NCBI GenBank assembly: GCA_030549205.1
Contig: JAUKTV010000003.1
Location: 3,038,001 to 3,102,000 of the forward strand
Source: Apiosordaria backusii
Taxonomy: Eukaryota > Ascomycota > Sordariomycetes > Sordariales > Lasiosphaeriaceae
Reading direction: 5' to 3'
Length of the DNA stretch: 64,000 nucleotides
Each line of letters begins with the position of its first letter. The stretch's first letter is position 1. The notes beneath the pieces are model-generated. The model was given only the letters and a program-made list of their open reading frames with translations, made no database searches and was not told where the DNA came from. Made by a program: the position numbers and the translations under genes. Positions 11,922 to 22,832 of the stretch are shown here, piece by piece.

Positions 11922-12805
11922 GGGGTTGAGAGAAAAAGGGTGGGGGAGGGTAATGAGTGAACACTTGGAGGGAGTTCACGTGGGACTTTCTTTTCTGTTT
12001 TTTGAGGGAGGGATAATAAATCCGCCCTTTTTTTGTGTATTGTTTTTTGGATATAATTTTTTTTTTTTGATTTGTGTATCTTTTTGCCCGTGTGTGTATC
12101 TAGCCTTGTGCGGGTAACCTGCTCTGGGAAAGAAAAGAAAAAGGAGAGGCTCGAATGTCTATGGGTAGGAGATCAATGGATATGAATCATGATCTGACCG
12201 GACTCCAGATGTGCGTTTACTGTTTTTACTGCCGTGTTTGTGAGTTGTGTGAACTGAAGAGTTAGTTGGTAGCAATTCTTGATATGTGTATTGACAATTA
12301 CAGCGAACTCGGGGACAATGGGATGGGGTGGGATGGGATGGAATGGGATGACCCCTGAACCTCACCCACCCCCTTCGCCCAGACAAACCATCCGAACTCT
12401 GGTATTCTGTTCCTGCATGAATACCACAATCAGTGCATTTTCATGTCCTGGGTTTTTTTTTTCCTTTTTTGCCCTTGCAGATTCGCCACTGTCATCCCTC
12501 CAAATTTGATGCCTTTTATTTATTTTTTTCCTATCAGATATTTTGCCAAAATCGCGCCACTCTTTGAGACCTAGGTACACACTAAAAAGGATAGCATCAT
12601 GGAATACCGTAAGCAGGTTAGATCAAGCATCTTTAACATGTTACTTTTCTTTTCGTTTCTTGGCAGATACCTATCCGAACAGGGACTTTTGAAGATGAAT
12701 CGAGTACAGAATGAAGGATCCCCCATTAAGTAGTGATACACCGAAAATAGGGTAACAGGTGTCATTATTATACAAACTACCTAATAGACTTGAAAGAATT
12801 TTTTT
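11922..12805. other. Intergenic between convergent genes
   Basis: Probably the 3' ends of the giant gene (+) and the single-pass membrane gene (-). Contains T-runs (about 12055-12068, 12452-12470) and a short run of degenerate ATGGG/GGGAT units at about 12319-12350. No gene seen. Confidence 0.6.
12319..12350. repeat. Short degenerate GGGAT/ATGGG run
   Basis: About 32 bases made of imperfect GGGAT-like pentamers, on the plus strand only. It looks like simple-sequence drift in a 3' flank. Confidence 0.6.
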
Positions 12806-14002
12806 CTAAAAGTTCTGAGACAGAGAAAACCTCCTGCTCCGGACTAGCCTCTCCCTATCCTTTTCCCTCTCTTTTCCCTTCCCCTTCTGCGTTTCTGGTT
12901 GGGCCTGATCTCCCTCGCGGCTTTGACGTATCCCCAGCCCCATACCCAAGCCTGGTCTTTCCCACTTCGACACTGGCCTTGTCTCTGTCGAATCATCTGG
13001 GTATTCCAACCTAGTCACCAACACCATCTGCTCTCTTTCCCGCTGGCGCATCTCGGGTTGGGAGTGAGATTGGGTGAGGTTTTTTGGGTGGGCGTGGGTA
13101 TGTGATGCCTGTGGGTGGGGATGCGGTTGGAGATGATGCTGTTCTTGATGGCGCATCTCTGGGTGGGAGTGGGATTGTGTCAAGTTCCTTGGTTGGGCAT
13201 AGGCCTGCTGTAATTGTGACTGTGGGTGGAGATGAACAGACTGCTGCTGCTGTGCTTGATTGGGGTAGGTGTTTCTGTTTGGGGCTCGGTAGGGGCGGGG
13301 AGGGGGAATGAGGGAGCGGGTTGTTGGGCGTTGGGAGGGGGGAATTTGTGGTGAGGGCAAGGGCGGTGGTGCTGGTGGTTTTGTCCGCGGTGAGGGCGAT
13401 GACGCTGTATTTGGCACCTTGGGCGGTGGTCCAAAGTTCGCCCACACCAACGCCGTCTCCTTCCCTCCTCTTATTATCTCCATGGAGTCCACTCCCATGT
13501 GAATACCCGCCATACTTTCAGGCAGATTCATGTCCGTCTCCATATCCCTTGGTGTCGATGTTGGCTCTCGTGAGCGTCGAATCTGCAGCGGTGGCGGCGG
13601 GAGTTCCTTTTCTCTTCTTTCGGCCATTTGTTGTCGCACCGCCTCTGTTCTTGCCGGCGACGGTTGTTGCTGCGTCTGGTGCTCTCGGGGAGGAAGCCCT
13701 TCCGTCGGTGTAGGCGCCGAACCGCCATTGACACTCCCACTTCCCTCACTTCCACTCTCACTGTCCTCGTACCACTTCCTCTTGCTTCCCTCTACCACTC
13801 CCACCTCCTCCATTGCCTGTTGTCGTCGGAGGACCCAAATTACCATCCCCGACAGTGTGCCCAACACGATGAGCCCAAATACTGTAACCGCAGGGACGAT
13901 GATGTGGAGCTGCAGCATAGACTCGGGCAAAACACCGGCAGTGTCATTCGAGGGGAGATACCACGGGCAGCTCGTTGTGATGGGGGTCTTACAGAGGTCC
14001 AT
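12806..14002 (-). CDS. Small single-pass membrane protein with low-complexity cytoplasmic tail
   Basis: 398 residues from the ATG at 14002. The same frame could start at 14149, but the 49 added residues look like leader sequence. A short N-terminal ectodomain (two Cys, one N-D-T sequon) is followed by one strong helix at residues about 32-58 (IIVPAVTVFGLIVLG), then LRRQQ, consistent with a type I or III orientation. The rest is Pro/Gln/His/Ser-rich with acidic and RE-rich stretches. A segment of about 17 residues is duplicated: NLTQSHSHPEMRHQ and NLTQSHSQPEMRQR (about 13030-13190). I do not recognise the family. The overall shape, a short ectodomain, one helix and a disordered tail, is common among fungal hypothetical proteins. 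Confidence 0.6.
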   Translation of the reverse strand: MDLCKTPITTSCPWYLPSNDTAGVLPESMLQLHIIVPAVTVFGLIVLGTLSGMVIWVLRRQQAMEEVGVVEGSKRKWYEDSESGSEGSGSVNGGSAPTPTEGLPPREHQTQQQPSPARTEAVRQQMAERREKELPPPPLQIRRSREPTSTPRDMETDMNLPESMAGIHMGVDSMEIIRGGKETALVWANFGPPPKVPNTASSPSPRTKPPAPPPLPSPQIPPSQRPTTRSLIPPPRPYRAPNRNTYPNQAQQQQSVHLHPQSQLQQAYAQPRNLTQSHSHPEMRHQEQHHLQPHPHPQASHTHAHPKNLTQSHSQPEMRQREREQMVLVTRLEYPDDSTETRPVSKWERPGLGMGLGIRQSREGDQAQPETQKGKGKEREKDRERLVRSRRFSLSQNF

Positions 14003-14704
14003 GTTTAAACAACATTTGTTTCGAGGAAAGAGACGAGTAACACCGTCAAAGTTTACTAGAGAGAATATTTCAGCTGCTAGAATACAAAGAAGCTGGCCTT
14101 CTTCAACCTCCCCAGGGCCATTGCAACCTCTTAACTTCCCCTCGACCACCCACCCATCACATAGACCAGGCTCATCACATCACCCTTTTGTCTTGCATAA
14201 CCACCACAGACGGCCACAAAAGTTGCCTGCGTGTGACCACGGACTACACTCCCGACTACGGGCAAGATTGAATGTAGTGGCAGTGACTAAGGTCACTTGT
14301 GGTGGTGCCTGCTGAGGCAGGGCAAGCCACCACCGGCAATCTACCAGCAGCGCTTGGTCCAGATGAAGGCTGTTTGATATGGCTCCCCCGCGATGACCTC
14401 CTTGGCACTTGATGAGGGTGGGCTGCAAAATGTGCCCAGAGACCACAGCAAGGCGGCCGCAAGTTGGGGGTCGTGGGGGCTGAATCTTCACTTTCAGGGA
14501 GGCACACCAAAGAGAGCGAATGTTATGCGGCGCGGCCCGTGGACTACAAGGCCTCCACCTTAATGCCTATCTCAGCCTTAGTATTCGTACAAAGTGTTGT
14601 GTAAACTGCATTTGAGGTAATAGACCGAACCTCATCAGGCACCTATCGAAAACCCATGACCAATCCTAAGGAGAGCTCCAACCTCAGCTTTAGACCCCAA
14701 ATGC
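14003..14704. other. Intergenic, about 700 bp
   Basis: Lies upstream of the single-pass membrane gene and downstream of the deaminase gene, both on the minus strand. Nothing recognisable beyond the likely promoter and 3' flank. Confidence 0.5.
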
Positions 14705-16050
14705 TCAACACGCTTGGACACGATTGACCTCGTCAAGAGACTGGGTTATCCCGGTTGTGGTTGTGGTGTCCTGGGCTTCGTTGTTGTTGTTGTTGTTGTT
14801 GAGAGCGACCTGCTGGTGAGTCTGGACTTGTTGTGGCAGCACGCGAGGATGCCATCGGCTATCAGAATCAGACACTGGATCAAGGTCGGAGCCATCAAAA
14901 TCTGGAATCCCAACCGACCCAGATGCTGCGTCTCTTTTCTTGAGCCGAGTTGACATGGCGTCGAAGTTGGGTGAAGGGCATCGTTCTCTTTTGTTGATCC
15001 GATTCGACATGGCTTCAAAACTCGGTGAAGGACATCGCGATACAGAATAATCAGAAGCTGAACTGATGCCAAGGAGACGCGAGGCCATGGGTATTTTAGA
15101 CTGGATAGGAGTCTGCACTGGAGACGGCGGCGCTTCGTGAAGCGTCATGGTCAGTTTAGGGCTGGTGCTGATCTTGAGGGGCAGACACTGCTGAAGCCCA
15201 TTTGATCGAGCAACTTGTTCGATGCTTTTGAAGTACTTGACCGTCTTCACCTGCAGCTCCAATGTAGCATCCTCGTCGCAAACGATCAAAGGATATGGAT
15301 GCAGCTGCAGGGCTGACAATGTCCACATGTGGTTCACGCCTTGCTCAATGCAGTGCTGAAGGGCGAGTGCCTTTCGGGCACCAAGGACAAGAGTAACCAC
15401 TTCGCGGGAGTCTAGAATGGTCTGCACTCCGACAGTAAGGGCCATCTTCGGTACCTTTTCCACGTCATTATCGAAGAAGCGACTGTTGGCGAGGATGGTA
15501 TCGTAAGCAAGTGTCTTGACGCGGGTGCGCGAGGCCAAGCTTGAGCCGGGTTCGTTGAAGGCGATGTGGCCGTCCTCTCCAATGCCAGCCAGGAAGAGGT
15601 TGATTCCACCCAGAGCCTTAATCTTGGCTTCGTAATCGAAGCAATGTGCCTCAAGATCAGACGCGTTGCCATCGAGCATGTTGATGTTGTCGGGATGCAT
15701 ATCAACATGCGAGAAGAAGTGCTGGTGCATAAACGTGTGATAGCTCTCGGGATGATCCCGGGGAAGCCCAATGTATTCGTCCTGGAAGAGGATTTGGTCA
15801 GCTTTGTGGTCTGGCCTTGACGTAGGAACCGGTTTACCATGTTGAAGGTCACGACATTCTGGAACGAGACCTCGCCAGCGCGATACTTCTCAACAAGAAT
15901 TCGATAGACCCATACAGGACTGGATCCAGTAGGAAGCCCGAGTACAAAAGGATCTGCCGGGCTTGGTGAGAAGCTATTGATCCTGTCGACGATGTAGTTG
16001 GCGGCGTACCGACTCGCGGCCTCTTCGTTGTCTCTGATGATGAGTCTCAT
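14705..16050 (-). CDS. dam1: Glucosamine-6-phosphate deaminase with C-terminal extension
   Basis: Converts GlcN-6-P to fructose-6-P and ammonia, the last step of GlcNAc catabolism. Exons are complement of 15838-16050 and 14705-15781; the 56-bp intron (15782-15837, GTAAAC...CCAG) splits FNM from DEYIGLP. About 429 residues. NagB hallmarks are present: LGLPTGSSP, FNMDEY (Asp of the DEY motif), DMHPDNINMLDG and the active-site GIGEDGHIAFNEPGSS. The core ends near residue 275, as in other NagB proteins. The remaining 150 or so residues are extra: a duplicated 17-residue motif (RCPSPSFEAMSNR and RCPSPNFDAMSTR), then an Asn run. The MRLIIRD start at 16050 is preferred over an ATG five codons upstream. 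It is transcribed away from the kinase gene, with a shared upstream region. Confidence 0.95.
14780..14800. repeat. GTT (AAC) trinucleotide run
   Basis: Seven GTT units on the plus strand encode the Asn run near the C-terminus of the deaminase. It may vary in length between strains. Confidence 0.85.
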
Positions 16051-17515
16051 TTTGTTATCTTCCACTGTGTCACACAGGGCCGGCGTTGGGGGTAGATTGA
16101 GGAATGGGGAGCAAAAGAAGTAGGTTCAGAAGGGTCAAAGAATTGTGGAAGTTGAGGACTGATGACTCCAGTGAAGGAAACGCTTGTGGTATGCCACGCC
16201 GCCACAAAGCTCTGGTTGAACAGTATCACTGACGCCAACGGCGCCGAGCCTGTCCGGAATTCCGAAGGTTCGCCATACGGATAACACCGGTTTGTCTCCA
16301 GCTTCAAAGTGACTTGAGAAATGTGAAACCTGGGGATAAGCTGTCATGGATCGGTATGAATGAATGAAACGTTCATCGTAGGACTGGGGGACGTGAGTAG
16401 GAGTGGTGGCACAAGTTGCGCCCAACCCGCGTCCGATCATGGCGAGAAGTTGACAAGGCCCGTCACCGCCATCCAATACCCGCCCGATGGCAGGTGGTGG
16501 CAGCCATCGCCTTCCCCTTCGACGTGTACTACCAGAGTTGTGGACTTGTGAAGTTTAAAGTTCATGTGGTCCGTGCTGTCATGAGTTTCCCACAGTGCCA
16601 TCTCACCTCAACCTCCGTCTTACCCACAGGATCACAATTAACAGCTATGGTCATCCCGCTAAACTCAATTTCCTCGACGGCGAAGCCACGGAGGCCGATC
16701 TTCAACTCTCTTGGAGCCTAGAAGTTTTGTCCGACGCCCCTTGGTGCAGCGCTGACAGAGCCAAGCTGGAGCGAAGGCAACGTTACTTTCCCCACCTCCA
16801 CAAACCGACGATAAGACAAGCTAGGTAAGGTATGGAACAGAGAATGGTGCCAACCTCACGTTGCTCACGCTACGAGCAATGGCGCGGCTCCTCTCCCAAT
16901 CTGGCAATGTATTTGCAATTTTGAACTTCAAGCGGCCGTGATGGGCAACCTGAAAGACCGGCTTGTCATTGGTCCCCCTCGATTCTGCCACTCCTTGCTC
17001 CCTACCAACCACGTTTTCGTCAACGATAGACCGTCCCTTGGAGGCTCTCAACTCTTTTTTCTCCTGCTCTTTTCGTACCTCTGCCGCCGCGGCAATCTGC
17101 CAACGCGACCGACCTCTAATCGAGGTCTGCTGCAACGACACCTCAGGCCTTGCATGGCTGTTAGGTTGAGACAACAGTTAGCGAGTTAGACCCTCCCCTC
17201 TCGTCAAAATACTTTGTTTACTTTTACCCAACCGTTCCCAATGCTTTTAAATGATCTCAGTTAGGGGGTATACATAAAGAGGACCTATTATAGGCCTTTA
17301 TTGTGCGATATTGAGTAGGCGTAGTTTACCATCAAAGGTCCCGGGCTAACAAGCACGCCAGCCCGGCAATGTAAGGTAGCTCTGATCACCAGCCTTATTG
17401 CACCCCCTAAGAAAGCTCGTATTTGGAGTCTGGTGTCTACTCTTGGCTCTCCATAAGTAAGAGAGATGCGTCTTCGCAGCAGGAGCTGGATTCCATTCGT
17501 TCTTTCATCTTTACC
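16051..17515. promoter_or_regulatory. Shared upstream region of deaminase and GlcNAc kinase genes
   Basis: 1.46 kb between divergent cluster genes, without a gene of its own. A TATA-like TATACATAAA lies near 17269-17278, before the kinase. A CCACAAACC element at 16798-16806 holds the CRCAAA core of Ndt80-type sites and recurs upstream of the regulator gene. Regulation by the cluster's Ndt80-like factor is inference. Confidence 0.4.
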
Positions 17516-19399
17516 ATGGCATCTCTGCGAGACTTACTCCTGGCCGCCATCAAATCGCTTCTTCGAGGCCGGTCATTTTTCCAGGCTTTCCTGGCTCGCT
17601 GGACAACATCTTCCACCAGATCACCACCTGCCTCCCACGATGTCAATGAAGAATCGGGCAAATATGATTCCATATCAATCGCCAAATTCCTTGCCGAAGT
17701 TGAGCGTTTGCTCTTGGGGCCCACTAAGCCAGACAAGCTGAGAAACCTGTCTCAAAAGCTGAAGCTCGAGTTTCGCGAGGGTCTATTGTCCAATCCAGCG
17801 TGCATGCTTCCGTCTTACCACACGGAGCTCCCAACCGGAGATGAGTCGGGTCAATATCTAGCTGTAGATGTCGGTGGCTCAACCCTGCGAGTTGCTTTGG
17901 TGAACTTGAAGGGTAGAGACTCGTCAGGCTGCCCAGAGAGTCTGATCGTCAGCATTGACACTTTCAGCATCGACAATGATATCAGGGCTTTGAAGGGAAA
18001 AGCCTTTTTCGACTGGATGGCTGAGAAAATCCACCAAACCGTAGCCCAAGACAGCAAGAGAGGTCACAGTCCAGACCAACCTCTGTTACTTGGCTTATCA
18101 TGGAGTTTTCCGATTGAGTATGTCTCCCCTTATTCAACATTGACCCTTAGCATCCCATTATTACCTTAGCAAGAGTCCGTTGTGTCATTTTCAAAATTTC
18201 TATGTAGTACAAGACAACGGACTCTGGTTAGGGATCAGACTTACAAACCCCCTTTACATAACATTTCACTAACAAGACAACCCCAGACAACCCTCCCCCC
18301 AAGTCTACCTCCTCTCTCCCATGGGGAAAGGCTTCCACGCCGCCGACGGCCTCCTAGGTCAAGACCTCGGCCAAATCATCCAGTCCTCCTGCCGCGCCCT
18401 CAACCTCTTCGTCTCCCTCTCCGCCATCGTCAATGACTCCTCCGCCACCCTCCTCTCAGCAGCCTACTCCCACCCCTCCACCACCACGTTCGGCCTAATC
18501 CTCGGCACGGGCGTCAACATCGCCGCTCACCTCCCCATCAACACCATCGGCGCCAACAAGTACCGAAACCACCCCAAAAACGCCGCCAGTCACGTCGTGG
18601 TCAACACAGAACTGGGTATGTTCGGTGGTGGTTCCCTCCCCCTGACAAAGTGGGATAAACTCCTCAAGTCGGCGCACCCGAGGCCGGATTTCCAGCCATT
18701 GGAGCACTTGGTGAGCGGGTACTACCTGGGAGAGATGTGTCGGTTGATCTTGGTCGATGCGATTGCTTCGGTCGGTGTGTTTGGGGGTGTTGTTCCGCCT
18801 GATTTGGCAAGGCCTTATAGTCTGGATACAAAGACTCTATCATTGCTTGAAGCGTAAGTTTAGCCCCCACCCCCTTATTTCACTCCTTTTTCCCACCTTG
18901 CACCCCCTTTTCCCACCCCCTTTCTGGTCCCCTTTCACCCCCCTTCACCCCCTTTCTATACTCACTAACACCCCCCCCCCCCCTCCCTAGCGACCCCTCC
19001 CCCAACCTCTCAACCTCCCTCCCCCTCTTCCACACCCTCCACCCCTCCCCATCCCCACCCTCCCCATCCGACCTCCACTTCCTCCGCTCCCTCGCCTCCC
19101 TCGTCTCAACCCGCTCAGCCTCCATCCTCGCCGCCTCGCTCCACGCCCTCCACGAGATCAACCTCGAATCCTCCTCCTCGTCTGGCCAAACACCAACACC
19201 ACCAACAACAACAACAACGACGACGATTGCCTACAGCGGCTCAGTAATCGAGCACTACCCAAACTACCTCTCCCATCTCCAAGCCTATCTCGATGATCTC
19301 ACCAGCGAAAACAACAACAACACGAAATGGGAACTCGTCCCCGCAAAGGAGAGCTCTGTCTTGGGGGCGGCGGTGGCGTTGGCTTGTTTGGATAGATAG
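17516..19399 (+). CDS. hxk3: Hexokinase-family kinase, probable N-acetylglucosamine kinase
   Basis: Exons 17516-18117, 18287-18853 and 18991-19399, 525 residues. Introns: 18118-18286 (GTATGT...CCCAG) and 18854-18990 (GTAAGT, C-run, CCTAG). The fold is a hexokinase: phosphate-1 loop LAVDVGGSTLR, LGLSWSFPIEQ, catalytic Asp in IVNDSSATLL, phosphate-2 loop LILGTGVNIAAH, NTELGMFGG and the C-terminal AYSGSVIEHYPNY and SSVLGAAVALA. It differs from glucose hexokinases in its glucose-contact stretches and carries Ser/Pro/Thr-rich insertions (about 18995-19215). Its position between the deaminase and the Ndt80-like regulator supports GlcNAc phosphorylation to GlcNAc-6-P, as for Hxk3-type kinases. The ACCATGG start at 17516 is preferred; an in-frame ATG at 17423 would add 31 residues that look untranslated. 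Confidence 0.92.
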
Positions 19400-19855
19400 A
19401 TAGATAACTACCTACCTACCTTACCTTACGTACCTAAACATCAATCTCAGTTTTGCGGATTCCTTTTTGCCAAAAAATAAATAAATAAATTAAAAAGTAT
19501 GATTAACTCCGCCTGATACACACACTCACACCATTGCTACATAGCGTTTGTGGTACATACAATACAACCTACCAACCCCTATCCCTCCATCCCGCCCGTC
19601 CAGGCAACCTCAACGCCTGCTAAAAACGCACGCTGACGCCGAAACTTACAAACTCCATCCTAGGTACCCAGCCTCATCCCATCTCATCCATAATCATCGT
19701 GTTCCATCACATTGTCACTCCATCTGCTCCATCATAACAACACCGTGATATACATCCATGAACATACCCTGCTTCGTTCAATAGGCAAACCATGTTACCG
19801 TCTCGCATTACCCCCCGTCGTATCTCCATGCATAAACCCCACCATCTCATAATTC
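19400..19855. other. Intergenic between convergent kinase and regulator genes
   Basis: Probably 3' untranslated sequence for both. Starts with GATA and TACC short repeats after the kinase stop; an AT-rich AAATAAATAAATAAAT stretch near 19477-19492 may serve polyadenylation. Confidence 0.5.
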
Positions 19856-21874
19856 TCAATCAGCAGCAAAATACCTCTTCCCCTTACTCCTCAACTGCTG
19901 CGCTTTAACCTCAGGCGGTACAATAGTATGATGGACAACATGCGGTCGGTAGATCGCATCAACAGGTGGCATCCTGTTTCTTTCTGTTAGCCCCCTTGAA
20001 CCCTTTTTTGTTTCCTGACATAAAACGTACCAGTCATCCACACTCAACGGAAAATACTCATACAACATATCCACCTCTGTCTGATCCGGCGGGCTATTGA
20101 TCTGCTGCCCACTCCCCCCTCCGCTTTGGGCACTCTGTCCCTTGTGTGATAAGCCAGGTCTGCCGTTATTCCCTGTCTTGGATGACGACGACATCGAAAA
20201 GTGCTGCTGCGGGCTCTGGGAAGACTCCCCTCCCGAAGAGTTGGAACGGTTGAGGTTTGGTGGGCTTCGCTCGTCTTCTGACAGGGAAAGGTTGATGGGA
20301 AGGTTGTTAGATTGGGACCCTGACGGTAGTCCGCGGGTGGATTTAAGGATATTGTGATTGTTCTGTGGTGGTTTGTTGTTTGTTATTCCGACTCCTAACG
20401 AGGGATCTATTGGTCCCCAGGGCGGTACTGGCGGGCGGTTGAGGCTTGGAGAGGAGAGGGCCAACTTCTTGCTGGCATGCTCCTGTTGTGGGTTGGGGGA
20501 GAGGAAGGGTCGTGGCGTTGACCAATCTGCTGTGGACTGCATCGCTGTCAGCGCCATATTGATCAGAGGCCTGATTTAGGGCAAAAGGACATACCTGCAA
20601 ACTTCCTAACCCTTGATACCTCTGAAGGAAACCTTGTCCAAAGTCCTGATTCATGTGTTGACTTTGCGGAGTGCCGTGTTGTTGCTGCTGTAGCTTTCCA
20701 CTCCCAGACCCTGACGCCAGCCCCTCTACACTCTTCCTCTCCAACAACCTCTTATCCCCCGAAAGCGGCACATCTTTCCTACTGTCAAAGTTCCTCGGAC
20801 TTCTTCCCCTCACAATCACGGGCCCCGATTGCACCTCAGCAACCTTGACAAACTCCCCTCCCTTCCCCTTAACCAGCAAGTTGATCTGCACCACATAATG
20901 CTGCTGGAGTCCCTTCCTCCGCCCATTATTAGCAGTAGCATGCTTAAACTGCAGTCTCTTCCACGAAGCCCCCACCGTCACCCTGTTCGTCCCATCAATC
21001 TCCTGCCCTGACCCCAAATCTAGCACCGTTACCGGCGGCGCCCCGGCAGACTTTGCCGATTCCTCCGTTGTCCCTCCCAAAGCAGGGTTGTTGCTCTTCC
21101 ATGGGATGGAAATAATCTCCGTCTGCTTCCCCTCAATACTCTCCAGCGCAGTGATTGACGCCGCTAGTTCTGCCACCGGAATATGTTGTTGTCCGTCAGC
21201 CATCACATAGTGCGCCACCTGCCTCGGCAGGGTAATCTGCCCTGAACACTGCCATAAATTCCTCCTGTAACAAGTCAACTCCATCGGGCGCCGGTTATCG
21301 CCCCCGTTATCTGCTCCAAAGACATCCTCCGCGACGAAGAACATGCCGTATAGCTCCGCGCTCATGACCGGTTCGATAGTCTGCCCTAGCGGATCGATCA
21401 GGGTGGCTTTGCCTGGGATAACCGCACCAAACCCGAGGAGCTTATTGTCGAGTTCTTGCGGGGAGGAAGATTCCTCGCCGCCGCCGTGGTTGCCATTGTA
21501 GCAGCTCTCTGGGTCGACGCCTAGACCTCCTAGGCCGCCGATGAGGCCGGTGTTGTTGCTGTCGTTGCCAAAAGGTCTGGCGGGGTAGGAGAAGGGGTCT
21601 TCGAAGGTTGTGCTGAAGGTGTCGAAATCGTAGGCGGCGGTGGGGGTGAAGGGAAGATTGTGGCTGCAGGAAGATAAGAAATTAGTGTCTTCTGGTCGGC
21701 TTCTCCTTGTTTGAGTTCCACCAATTGTGGCACTTACAGCAACGCATCGTCAAATGTCATACTATTCGGATCAAACCCGTCGATACCGAGCACTTGCTGC
21801 GCTTGCTGTCCCAGGGCGTCAGGACCCGGTGTGGCGCCGGACGACATGGCCGGCATGCCATTGTAGCTGGCCAT
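19856..21874 (-). CDS. ron1: Ndt80/PhoG-domain transcription factor, RON1-like GlcNAc regulator
   Basis: Exons are complement of 21738-21874, 20595-21663, 20031-20536 and 19856-19973, 609 residues. All three introns (21664-21737, 20537-20594, 19974-20030) have GT-AG ends; the last is 57 bp without a stop, so retention would insert 19 residues. The N-terminus starts MASYNGMPAMSSGATP. The Ndt80 DNA-binding fold begins near residue 146 (MSAELYGMFFVAEDVF) and includes ELTCYRRNLWQCSG, VTVGASWKRLQFKHATANNG, QQHYVVQINLLV and VIVRGRSPRNFDS. The rest is Gln/Ser-rich, with a conserved-looking tail of MPPVDAIYRPHVVHHTIVPP. RON1 of Trichoderma is an Ndt80-type activator of GlcNAc catabolism encoded in the matching cluster. 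The location among GlcNAc genes makes that role likely here. Confidence 0.93.
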
Positions 21875-22832
21875 CTCTCATGGTCGATCACTCACGGCGC
21901 TTTCCGAGACGGTTCATGCAGGGACTCAGGGACGGGTAGTTAGCTTCTGCGGCAATCAATCATGTACGTGTAAAGACAGAACTGAAGATGTCGAGATCCG
22001 ATAGACTGGATGACATGTGAGACCAGCGACTTTTCTGTGGAGATTGGACGAGAGATAGATGGGGTAAGATTAAAGTGAGGTGGCCCGTCAGTTGCCCGCT
22101 CGGTGTTACCCTGTGATTCGGTCCTTCCCAATCGACTTTGGCGAGATCTTGTCCCCCGCGGCCGAATGCAGGTGACCCTGCAGCGATTAAGCCTCTGCCC
22201 AGTAGGCCTGCCGATATTACATGCATTTCTATTTTAGAGGTCTGCTATCTCCCGGGTCTTGCAGATAGATAAGTCCGGATCGCGATGTTTGCAGTCAGAC
22301 AGCCCTTCTCTATCTACTTTTTGGTGCCATGGAGTTTTGTTCGCCGTTCTTCAGCGTTCATCGACACACAACAACCCCCGCCACACTCCCCCACAAACCA
22401 AGCCGCCCAGGCGCTACGGAGGATTACCCCAGATGGCATCTCTTCTCTAACGGCCCTTTCCGGGGTATTGAGTGCCGCCGCTGCAGGGGATTTTCAAAGC
22501 TTGGCTCTTTCATGCTAGGTATTCCAGGCAGCTAGGCATCCAATGTCCACCACTCCATCACATGTGTGTTGAGAAATGAAAATGTGGAAAGTCTATTCAT
22601 GATGTGGAACTCTGAGCTTATCCAGCGAACTTTAATCTAAGTTTTAAAACACTGATTCAGATTGCAGTTTTCCCTCATGAAAAATCTCGGAATTCATCTG
22701 CTAACAAAAGTCAGGCACAGTCAGTCAGCCAGTTCATCAGATCAGGCGTGATATATCATGACCCAGCAGCCTTGACGAGCTCGTTTCTGATTCTAACACC
22801 ACGATGTATGCCAACCAGGAATACCCCCGGGC
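21875..22832. other. Upstream region of the regulator gene and flank of the kinase-like gene
   Basis: About 960 bp with no gene. A CCACAAACC element (22391-22399) matches the one in the deaminase-kinase interval. Nothing resembling a transporter remnant is readable. Confidence 0.45.

Noticed and set aside
17423..17515. Upstream in-frame start of the GlcNAc kinase
   Set aside because: The extra 31 residues look untranslated, and the ATG at 17516 has a better context (ACCATGG).
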